Shown: piece by piece, positions 35,442 to 41,243 of the stretch
Layout of the letters: each line of letters opens with the position of its first letter
Numbering within the stretch: the stretch's first letter is position 1
Notes under the pieces: model-generated
The model's input: only the letters and a program-made list of their open reading frames with translations
The model's database searches: none
Told to the model about the DNA's origin: nothing
Program-made: the position numbers and the translations under genes
DNA from: Pseudomonadales bacterium
GTDB lineage: Bacteria; Pseudomonadota; Gammaproteobacteria; Pseudomonadales; Azotimanducaceae
Length of the DNA: 41,243 nt
Reading direction: 5' to 3'
Assembly (NCBI GenBank): GCA_016763855.1
Contig: JAESSY010000019.1
Coordinates: forward strand, 1-41,243

Positions 35442-36522
35442 AAACTTACTGAAAAAAATGATGATTATAGGTGCTATATGCTTGGTGCTTTTTCTTATCT
35501 ATTTGCTTAAACCGATCCTAACGCCATTTCTTGTGGGCATGGGGATTGCCTATTTGGGAGACCCATTGGTTGATAAGCTTGAAGGAAGACTAGGTCGAAC
35601 CGGCGGCGTTATTATTGTCTTTATTCTCATTTTTGGGTTTCTATTGGCAACACTGTTTTTGTTAGTCCCGATGTTGATTTCAGAAATATCATCCTTGGTT
35701 CAAAGTATGCCTGTTCTTATTCAGTGGTTGCAGCAAACACTGAGCCCTATTTTGATTAAATCATTTGGAGTAGATCCATTTTCTTTTAGCTTAACCGATC
35801 TTAAATCCCAATTGACCGCAAACTGGCAACAGCTTGGTTCTGTTGCAAGGCAGTTGATTGGTAAAATTACGGCTTCCGGTTTCTCCATGGCGCTCGCTGT
35901 TGCTAACCTTGCACTTATACCTGTAGTGAGCTTCTATCTGATGAGAGACTGGGATATTCTTGTTGGATATATGAGAGAACTATTACCCCGAGAAAATGAA
36001 ATTGTCACGGTAAAACTTGTCAACGAATGTGATGAGGTATTAAGTGCTTTTATTAGGGGGCAATTATTAGTGATGCTTGTTTTAGGCTGCGTTTACGCGA
36101 CTGGGTTGATGTTATTTGGTCTAGAACTTGCACTGCTGATTGGGATGATAGCGGGGCTGGCAAGCATCGTGCCCTATCTTGGATTCTTTGTCGGTATCGC
36201 CGCAGCCAGTATTGCGGCCTTTATTCAATTTGATGAAAGTTATTACCTGATATATGTTGCTATCGTATTTGGCGTAGGCCAGATGTTAGAAGCTTGGGTG
36301 CTAACGCCGTTACTTGTAGGAGATCGCATTGGGCTTCACCCCGTTGCAGTTATTTTTGCTATTCTCGCAGGAGGACAGCTTTTTGGTTTTATCGGTATCT
36401 TGCTTGCCTTGCCAATGGCTGCGGTCATTATGGTGTTTATACGGCACGTCCATAGTCAATATAAAGAGAGCGATTATTATGGTGCGCTTTCAAATGATAA
36501 TGATGATAGTGGGAAGGCCTGA
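35431..36522 (+). CDS. perM: AI-2E/PerM-family membrane transporter
   Basis: A 363-residue membrane protein with about eight helices. Family marks are KPILTPFLVGMGIAYLGDPLVDKLE at the start, PVVSFYLMRDWD in the middle, and the C-terminal helices with VPYLGFFVG, ILLALPMAAVIMVF. It is the PerM permease group of the autoinducer-2-exporter-like family; the substrate is unknown, and several relatives move ions. It is tightly coupled: it overlaps the DUF2066 gene, and its TGA directly precedes the TTG of hda. The perM-hda linkage is typical of gammaproteobacteria. Confidence 0.9.
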   Translation: METENLLKKMMIIGAICLVLFLIYLLKPILTPFLVGMGIAYLGDPLVDKLEGRLGRTGGVIIVFILIFGFLLATLFLLVPMLISEISSLVQSMPVLIQWLQQTLSPILIKSFGVDPFSFSLTDLKSQLTANWQQLGSVARQLIGKITASGFSMALAVANLALIPVVSFYLMRDWDILVGYMRELLPRENEIVTVKLVNECDEVLSAFIRGQLLVMLVLGCVYATGLMLFGLELALLIGMIAGLASIVPYLGFFVGIAAASIAAFIQFDESYYLIYVAIVFGVGQMLEAWVLTPLLVGDRIGLHPVAVIFAILAGGQLFGFIGILLALPMAAVIMVFIRHVHSQYKESDYYGALSNDNDDSGKA

Positions 36523-37170
36523 TTGATAAAGCAACTCCATCTGGATTTTTCCCTCAGAGATGACGCAACCTTTATAAACTATGTTGGCGAAGCTGCAGAA
36601 ATCTTGATGCAGAAAAACCAATGGCTATATGTCTGGGGAAAGCCAGGCACGGGTCGAAGTCATTTATTGCAAGCTGTTTGCCATTACAAAAAGAATTCCA
36701 TTTATCTAACGTCTCTGAAACAACATCAGTCGGAAATATTGAAAGGTTTAGAGTCAGTTGATGTGATTTGTATTGATGATATCCAAGAAGTACTTGAAGA
36801 CTCAGTTTGGGAGGAAGCCCTGTTCCATCTGATGAATGCAGTAGTGGATAGTGGTAAACAAATTATATTAGCGGGCAACAAGCCTGCATCCCAACTTAAG
36901 GTAAAACTAGCTGACCTCCACTCTAGGTTGATCGCGGCAACCGCTGTCGAGACTGATAATCTAAGTGATTCTCAGAAGCTTGTAGTACTAACAAATAGAG
37001 CTGAGGCGCAAGGTTATCGGCTGAGTCCTGAAGTGGGCAGCTTTATTCTTAGTCGAAGCCACCGCGATATGAGAAAATTGATGGAAATCCTCGGCAGCTT
37101 AGAAAAGGAAACACTAAGCCAGGGGAAAATCGTAACAATCCCATTTGTAAAACAAATCCTGAAGCTATGA
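36523..37170 (+). CDS. hda: Hda regulator of DnaA
   Basis: A 215-residue AAA+ protein. The clamp-binding motif QLHLDFSL (4-11) docks on DnaN; Walker A is GKPGTGRSHLLQ with Arg in place of Lys as in Hda; Walker B is VICIDDIQEV; sensor segments are ILAGNKPASQL and LHSRL. Hda with the clamp stimulates ATP hydrolysis by DnaA after initiation. The start is TTG at 36523, directly after the perM stop, with GGAAGG a few bases upstream. Its stop overlaps the ATG of the MurG-like gene. Confidence 0.93.
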   Translation: MIKQLHLDFSLRDDATFINYVGEAAEILMQKNQWLYVWGKPGTGRSHLLQAVCHYKKNSIYLTSLKQHQSEILKGLESVDVICIDDIQEVLEDSVWEEALFHLMNAVVDSGKQIILAGNKPASQLKVKLADLHSRLIAATAVETDNLSDSQKLVVLTNRAEAQGYRLSPEVGSFILSRSHRDMRKLMEILGSLEKETLSQGKIVTIPFVKQILKL

Positions 37171-38243
37171 ATTCAAAGCGCATACTTTTAACAGGTGGTG
37201 GGACGGCAGGGCATGTTACACCCAATATCGCGCTTATAGAGACGCTCAAAGATGCCGGTTGGTGCATCGAATGTGTTGGCTCACGTGGTGGTATTGAAAA
37301 AACGCTCATTGAACCCTTAGTGATACCTTTCCACGAAATCGCCAGTGGAAAGCTACGTCGTTATCTGTCTTGGCAAAATTTTGTTGATCCCTTCTTTGTT
37401 ATATGGGGCGTATTTCAGAGCCTCTATCTGTGTATGACGAGAAAACCGAATATTGTTTTTTCAAAAGGTGGGTTTGTTTCCGTGCCATTAGTCGTCGCAG
37501 CGTGGCTAAGGCGTATTCCTGTCATTTGCCATGAGTCCGACATCACGCCAGGTCTTGCTAACAAAATATGCTTTCCTTTTAGTGCATACATCTGCGTTAG
37601 CTTTCCGCAAACAGAGAATTTTTTACCCAAAGGAAAAACAGTGATAACGGGAACCCCAATTCGAGCTGCATTGCTTAATGGTAATGCAAAGCGTGGTCGG
37701 GACTTTCTCGGATTTAGTCATGACAAAAAAATACTATTGGTTTTTGGCGGTAGTCTGGGTTCTGAGGTGATTAATCAGTGTGTGAGACGTGCGTTGCCTG
37801 AATTACTGGTACGTTATCAAGTCGTACATGTGGCGGGTAAAGGTAATGTGGATAGTGAGGTGCTCGAAGACAAATCAGATAAGTATCGTCAGTTTGAATA
37901 TCTCAATGATGAATTCGGGGATGTATTGGCAGCCGCAGATCACATCATTTCCAGAGCGGGTGCAAATACTATTTATGAGCTTATCCTAAGCTGCAAACCT
38001 CACATTTTGATTCCTCTCACACGACAAGCGAGCCGAGGTGATCAAATTGTCAACGCGAGGATTTGCCAGGAAGAAGGTATGAGCAAGGTCATTCAGGAAG
38101 AGAATCTAAGTAAAGAATCCCTGCTGCGTGTGTTGGATGAACTCGAACACGATGAGGCAGAATTAAAATCTGCTCTGAACAGCTTCGAGATCAAAAACGC
38201 GACTGAGCTGATTTGCAGTCTCATCACTGAGACAGCCAGATAA
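37167..38243 (+). CDS. MurG-like glycosyltransferase, Gram-positive type
   Basis: A 358-residue GT28 enzyme: LLTGGGTAGHVTPNIAL (8-24, diphosphate-binding loop), GGIEKTLIEPLVIPFHEIASGKLRRY, FSKGGFVSVP, HESDITPGLANKI, TGTPIR, LLVFGGSLGSEVINQ and SRAGANTIYEL, ending with RQASRGDQIVNA. All parts for UDP-GlcNAc binding are there. The sequence looks like the Firmicutes MurG form (GKLRRY, SDITPGLANKI) rather than the proteobacterial one. It is at the end of the perM-hda operon, outside the usual mur-fts cluster, so it is probably a paralogue or acquired copy acting on undecaprenyl-linked sugars. The exact substrate is unknown. Confidence 0.85.
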   Translation: MNSKRILLTGGGTAGHVTPNIALIETLKDAGWCIECVGSRGGIEKTLIEPLVIPFHEIASGKLRRYLSWQNFVDPFFVIWGVFQSLYLCMTRKPNIVFSKGGFVSVPLVVAAWLRRIPVICHESDITPGLANKICFPFSAYICVSFPQTENFLPKGKTVITGTPIRAALLNGNAKRGRDFLGFSHDKKILLVFGGSLGSEVINQCVRRALPELLVRYQVVHVAGKGNVDSEVLEDKSDKYRQFEYLNDEFGDVLAAADHIISRAGANTIYELILSCKPHILIPLTRQASRGDQIVNARICQEEGMSKVIQEENLSKESLLRVLDELEHDEAELKSALNSFEIKNATELICSLITETAR

Positions 38244-38286
38244 AACCGTAAAAGTCTCCCAAGATGTCCTTACCTCGTTTACCGGC

Positions 38287-38330
38287 TTGTTATTTAAGTG
38301 AGTGGTGTTATAGTTAACTACATCACCACT
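38287..38330 (+). promoter_or_regulatory. Promoter with palindromic operator for the GntR/ABC operon
   Basis: TTGTTA (38287-38292), a 16-bp spacer, and TATAGT (38309-38314) make a good promoter. A 30-bp imperfect palindrome covers 38301-38330: outer arms AGTGGTG/CACCACT and centre TAGTTAACTA. The -10 box lies inside it. Autoregulation by the YtrA-type GntR protein is inferred. The predicted leader before the ATG is short. Confidence 0.6.
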
Positions 38331-38335
38331 ACTGT

Positions 38336-38704
38336 ATGCGACCCATGAATATAACTTGGAATGACAAAGACCCTATTTACAGGCAGCTCCACGACAGAAT
38401 TATTGAGCTGATGCTTGAGGGCACATTTAGCGATGGCGATTCACTTCCTTCCGTGAGGCAAATTGCCAGTGATCATCGTATTAATCCCATTACTGTATCA
38501 AAGGCCTTGCAACTGCTCGTTGATGAGGAGCTCGTTGAGAAAAAGCGAGGTCTTGGCATGTTTATTCGTGAGGGTGCTGGATCAATGTTGAAAGCGGATG
38601 AAAGAGAACGTTTTTTGAATGAAGAATGGCCGATCATTTGTGAAAAAATCGCAAGGTTAGAATTATCCAATGAAGAGTTGTTAACGAACAGGAGTACTAG
38701 TTAA
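38336..38704 (+). CDS. GntR-family (YtrA-like) transcriptional regulator
   Basis: A 122-residue regulator with a winged helix: NDKDPIYRQLHDRIIELMLEG, SLPSVRQIASDHRINPITVSKALQLL and LVEKKRGLGMFI. Instead of a large ligand domain it has a short helical tail, as in YtrA-type regulators, which control neighbouring ABC transporter genes. ATG 38336 or 38345 (MNITWND) could be the start; no strong ribosome site is visible. Its stop overlaps the ABC ATPase ATG (TAATGA). Confidence 0.9.
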   Translation: MRPMNITWNDKDPIYRQLHDRIIELMLEGTFSDGDSLPSVRQIASDHRINPITVSKALQLLVDEELVEKKRGLGMFIREGAGSMLKADERERFLNEEWPIICEKIARLELSNEELLTNRSTS

Positions 38705-39579
38705 TGAACGATGTATCGACAAACATCGCCTCAAATATCGTAGAGGTCAAAGGTATCTCTAAATCCTATGGCGATACCTATGCACTTGATAATGTGAGTT
38801 TCAGTATTCAAAGAGGTTCCATTGTGGGTCTTATTGGTCCGAATGGAGCGGGTAAAACAACCGCGCTAAAAGCATTGTTAGGACTCACGGATTTTAATGG
38901 CGAACTGGAAGTCATGGGTATCGATCCGAGAACAGGTCGACATAAGATGATGGAAAATGTTTGTTTCATCGCTGATGTCGGGGTTTTACCCAGATGGTTA
39001 AAAGTGAAAGATGCTATTGACTATTTGAGCGCAGTCCATCCTCGCTTCGATCGTGACAAGGCGGTAGGTCTTCTTGAGCAAACAAACATTCAACACAATA
39101 AAAAGGTGAAACAACTTTCAAAAGGTATGGTGACTCAGTTGCATTTGGCATTGGTCATGGCAATTGACGTCGATTTGCTCGTACTTGATGAACCTACGCT
39201 TGGGTTAGACATTCTGTACCGCAAAGCCTTCTACGATAGTTTGCTAAACGATTATTTTGATCGTGAAACCAGCATTATTATCAGTACCCATCAGGTTGAA
39301 GAAATAGAGAGTCTCCTTACTCACTTATTGTTTATTGATCAGGGGCGAATAGTGTTGGATACAGCTATGGATGAGCTATCAGAAAACTATCGTGAAGTTT
39401 TGGTTGAGCCTTCTCAAGTTAGTGAAGCAGAAGCGCTAGGCCCGTTGAGCACCAGAGAAATGTTAGGTCGTAAAAGTATGATCTTTGAAGGTGTTGATGA
39501 AGCGAAACTTGCGCCCTTAGGCGAGTTACATATTCCGAGTGTGGCGGATCTTTTTGTCGCCAAGATGAGAAGAGGATAA
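38704..39579 (+). CDS. ABC transporter ATP-binding protein
   Basis: A 291-residue ATPase: Walker A GPNGAGKTTALKALLG (about 45-60), signature LSKGMVTQLHLALVMA (Lys-Gly-Met in place of the classic LSGGQ), Walker B LLVLDEPTLGLD and the switch His in ISTHQVEEIE. The C-terminal tail is typical of ABC-2 type exporters for peptides, lipids or drugs. It forms a three-gene operon with the GntR regulator and the permease. The operon may respond to cell-envelope stress, as its YtrA-type relatives do. Confidence 0.93.
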   Translation: MNDVSTNIASNIVEVKGISKSYGDTYALDNVSFSIQRGSIVGLIGPNGAGKTTALKALLGLTDFNGELEVMGIDPRTGRHKMMENVCFIADVGVLPRWLKVKDAIDYLSAVHPRFDRDKAVGLLEQTNIQHNKKVKQLSKGMVTQLHLALVMAIDVDLLVLDEPTLGLDILYRKAFYDSLLNDYFDRETSIIISTHQVEEIESLLTHLLFIDQGRIVLDTAMDELSENYREVLVEPSQVSEAEALGPLSTREMLGRKSMIFEGVDEAKLAPLGELHIPSVADLFVAKMRRG

Positions 39580-39582
39580 ATC

Positions 39583-40536
39583 ATGAGTCAATCTATGCAA
39601 AATACTATCGTAAAACAATTACCCATTTTACTAAAAAGGGAATTCTGGGAGCATAAAGTCGCGATTTTTTATGTGCCATTAATCATTACACTTTTCAGTA
39701 TTGGGATTGTTGTACTGTCTGCTATATCTGCACCCTTAATTTCTTTCAGTGTCGATGTTGAGAACAATGGCCCTGGTCATCAAGTGACTATTGGGAAATC
39801 TGATACTTCTATGTCAGAGATTGTTGGCCCGCAATTGGTGTCGTTTTCCAAGCGTTCTATGGCGCAGAAAGAAAGAGTTTTTGAGGAACTCTATTCCGGT
39901 TTCAGTTTATTGCTTATCGTTCCACTTTGGTTTGTCATATTCTTTTATCTTCAAGGTTCACTGTATGAAGACAGGAAGGACAGAAGTATTTTATTTTGGA
40001 AATCAATGCCTGTTTCAGATGGTTTGACGGTTGCATCTAAGTTAATCACAGCGTTATTTGTGATACCCGCGATCTATCTTGTATTTGTTGTGATCTCGCA
40101 ATTGGCCTTTCTCATTATTGCGAGCATCGTTGCCACTTTTAATTCTGTGGAAGTATGGTCGACACTCTGGGCACCTGCACACTTAATGATGCGTTGGTTG
40201 GGAATGATGGCATTTTTCTTATTCACAGCCTTTTGGTGTTTACCCTTCTTTACTTGGATCTTGTTAGTGTCTTCCTGGGCAAAGTCGGTCCCCTTTGCAT
40301 GGGTGATGGGTATTCCCATTTTACTTGTGGTGATAGAATATTACTTGTTTAGATCCAGTGGTTATATTCGAGAATTCATTGCCAACCATTCAATTTCATT
40401 CAGGGAAGTTAGCGGAGGTTTCAGTAATTTTTACGCAGCGGGCGTTTTTTCAATGGAAATGTTACTTGCTGTTGGGATAGGTGCCATTTTCATCTCAGTG
40501 ACGATATGGAAGAGGGGATATGCGAATGAAATCTAG
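39583..40536 (+). CDS. ABC-2 type transporter permease
   Basis: A 317-residue membrane protein with about six helices: a first one at about 28-52, a periplasmic loop (SVDVENNGPGHQ), then helices near 100-125, 155-185, 205-235, 240-260 and 295-312. LYEDRKDRSILFWKSMPVSDG is the cytoplasmic coupling motif seen in ABC-2 permeases. It lies 3 bases after the ATPase stop and overlaps the following small lipoprotein gene. Confidence 0.9.
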   Translation: MSQSMQNTIVKQLPILLKREFWEHKVAIFYVPLIITLFSIGIVVLSAISAPLISFSVDVENNGPGHQVTIGKSDTSMSEIVGPQLVSFSKRSMAQKERVFEELYSGFSLLLIVPLWFVIFFYLQGSLYEDRKDRSILFWKSMPVSDGLTVASKLITALFVIPAIYLVFVVISQLAFLIIASIVATFNSVEVWSTLWAPAHLMMRWLGMMAFFLFTAFWCLPFFTWILLVSSWAKSVPFAWVMGIPILLVVIEYYLFRSSGYIREFIANHSISFREVSGGFSNFYAAGVFSMEMLLAVGIGAIFISVTIWKRGYANEI

Positions 40537-40720
40537 AATCAAAATTATATTGATGATCCTTTTGATCCAAGGAGCCAGTGCTTGTGTTCGAGTCGATACG
40601 GGCACAAATATGCCAACAATAGGCGATCAGATCATTGATCTTGTTAAAGCGAAAAATATGGGTGTCATAACGGAAGAAGAATTCAAGCAATTGCGTGGAA
40701 TGGCATTGGCTTCATTTTAA
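40526..40720 (+). CDS. Small SHOCT-like lipoprotein
   Basis: About 64 residues. A signal peptide (KSRIKIILMILLIQGASA) ends in a lipobox with Cys, and a short domain follows with the SHOCT-type pattern LVKAKNMGVITEEEFKQLRG, common at protein C-termini. ATG 40526 is preferred to ATG 40520 because AGGGG (40513-40517) lies 8 bases before it. It overlaps the end of the ABC permease gene by 11 bases, so it is probably the last gene of that operon. It may be an accessory envelope lipoprotein. Confidence 0.65.
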   Translation: MKSRIKIILMILLIQGASACVRVDTGTNMPTIGDQIIDLVKAKNMGVITEEEFKQLRGMALASF

Positions 40721-41131
40721 GTAAGGTAGCAATTTATGAAAGTAGAAAGGGTTTGAATACTCGAGGTATCAGGTCCGATTTCAGAGAGATAGTATCGGCG
40801 GAGTCCTCAATAATATCGGGTAATCAATAGGAGACTACTCGATATGCCAATTGGATTGTCGCAGGTACTAAACCTGGTTATCCATGCAGGCTGTTGAGAA
40901 CCTTTTCAATAAGGGCTTACGACATGCTCGATATGATGATTTACTCTGAAATAGCTATCGGCACTGAAATAGTTGTTGGCACTGAATTAGCAAAAATCCT
41001 TGACAAGGTATTTGAGGATGAGTCAGGGCGGTTGACTATATTCATTATGCAGCGGCACAACAATGCTATTGTTGTGCCGCACTTCCTATTCACTGTATAG
41101 AAGCAAGTGTGTCCGATTAGTTATTATTTTA
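40721..41131. other. Non-coding interval before the window edge
   Basis: 411 bp without a convincing gene. An open frame at 40894-41100 (plus) has no good ribosome site, has repetitive content and runs through the stem-loop at 41052, so it is not called. A 17-codon frame at 40844 (MPIGLSQVLNLV) has AGGAG about 10 bases upstream, and includes a weak hairpin CAGGT/ACCTG, but its meaning is unknown. Confidence 0.4.
41052..41080 (-). terminator. Long perfect stem-loop downstream of the edge gene
   Basis: A 13-bp perfect stem GCGGCACAACAAT / ATTGTTGTGCCGC with a 3-nt loop. It lies about 50 bases past the stop of the minus-strand gene at the window end. It has no T-tract, so it may be a 3' stabiliser, or an intrinsic terminator with a weak tail. 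Confidence 0.55.
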
Positions 41132-41243
41132 CTACTGCTGATCCACCCAAGTGGCAGTAGACACGGTGCTATCATTCCACATAATGCCGTCGTTCCACAT
41201 AATGCCGTCGTTCCACATAATGCCGTCGTTCCACATAATGCCG
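41132..41243 (-). CDS. C-terminus of a protein with GIMWND repeats (S8-peptidase-like tail)
   Basis: Reading the minus strand from the window edge gives four copies of GIMWND (the edge copy partial or just complete) then STVSTATWVDQQ and a stop at 41134-41132. Such W-N-D or W-G-D hexads are, in my recollection, a hallmark of the extreme C-termini of some bacterial subtilisin-like S8 peptidases. The 18-bp DNA repeat encodes them in frame. The rest of the gene lies outside the window, so the enzymatic identity is inferred. A long stem-loop follows. Confidence 0.55.
   Translation of the reverse strand, partial: GIMWNDGIMWNDGIMWNDGIMWNDSTVSTATWVDQQ
41174..41243 (+). repeat. 18-bp tandem repeat running off the window edge
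   Basis: Units at 41174-41191, 41192-41209, 41210-41227 and 41228-41243 (cut by the edge): (A/G)TTCCACATAATGCCGTC. The last three are identical and the first differs at one base. On the minus strand each unit encodes GIMWND. Near-identity suggests recent expansion. Confidence 0.9.

Noticed and set aside
40894-41100. 68-residue open frame on the plus strand
   Set aside because: It has no good ribosome site and runs through a 13-bp perfect stem-loop. The internal GTE repeats look like low-complexity DNA rather than a protein family.
41174-41243. CRISPR array at the window edge
   Set aside because: The 18-bp units abut with no spacers, so it is a simple tandem repeat, coding on the minus strand.
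41174-41243. Plus-strand coding of the terminal repeat (MPSFHI units)
   Set aside because: The minus-strand reading ends properly in a unique tail, a stop and a stem-loop, and matches a known type of C-terminal repeat.
1-41243. tRNA, rRNA, riboswitch or CRISPR loci
   Set aside because: I found no cloverleaf with TTCGA-type T-loop, no rRNA segments, no recognised riboswitch core and no spaced repeat array. A covariance search (Infernal, tRNAscan) would be decisive.

Overview
The window looks like a chromosome segment of a free-living, probably marine, gammaproteobacterium with moderate GC. The gene content supports this: a complete metG-rnf-nth block, pyrC-rnt, motY, argG, apbC, dcd, hda and perM, in neighbourhoods that recall Pseudomonas and its relatives. 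MotY points to a sodium-type polar flagellum. The species cannot be named from sequence alone.

Region 1 (1-3110) is accessory DNA. It holds the distal part of an integron cassette array with three attC-like sites (65-119, 756-815, 1394-1480). The cassettes carry the end of an unknown ORF, a BrnT/BrnA toxin-antitoxin pair on the minus strand, and a small cytidine-deaminase-like protein. Two elements with the same ends, a 178-bp MITE-like unit and a 1.63-kb IS1182-like IS with a decayed transposase, each sit directly after the GTT core of an attC site.

Region 2 (3276-12978) holds a glutathione transferase, a secreted M28 peptidase, a frameshifted GH20 hexosaminidase-like gene, a membrane diguanylate cyclase, and a 1398-residue PilZ/DUF1631/GGDEF/EAL protein. 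The last two are adjacent, so this is a c-di-GMP locus.

Region 3 (12987-24125) is mainly metabolic: argD, a lone hydantoinase B, grxD, a Fur-box-controlled TonB receptor with a PepSY membrane protein (GC-richer, likely acquired), rnt-pyrC, motY, argG and nth.

Region 4 (24122-31548) is the operon-like run metG-rnfA-rnfB/C-rnfD-rnfG-rnfE-nth, then apbC and dcd. The oddest finding is here. RnfB is fused to only the iron-sulfur tail of RnfC, and no NADH/FMN-binding RnfC module is present in the cluster. In addition, apbC has no ATG, GTG or TTG before its Walker A motif.

Region 5 (31606-41243) contains DsbA-like, VOC and ICMT-like genes, a frameshifted DUF3108 gene, a DUF2066 gene that seems to start at ATT, perM, hda, a MurG homologue resembling the Gram-positive type, a GntR/ABC-2 operon with a palindromic operator, and a small SHOCT-like lipoprotein. 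At the edge is the C-terminus of a minus-strand protein ending in GIMWND repeats, like those at the end of some S8 peptidases.

Several genes carry single-base frameshifts (GH20, DUF3108, the transposase). They may be real decay or errors in the assembly, and the sequence alone cannot decide.
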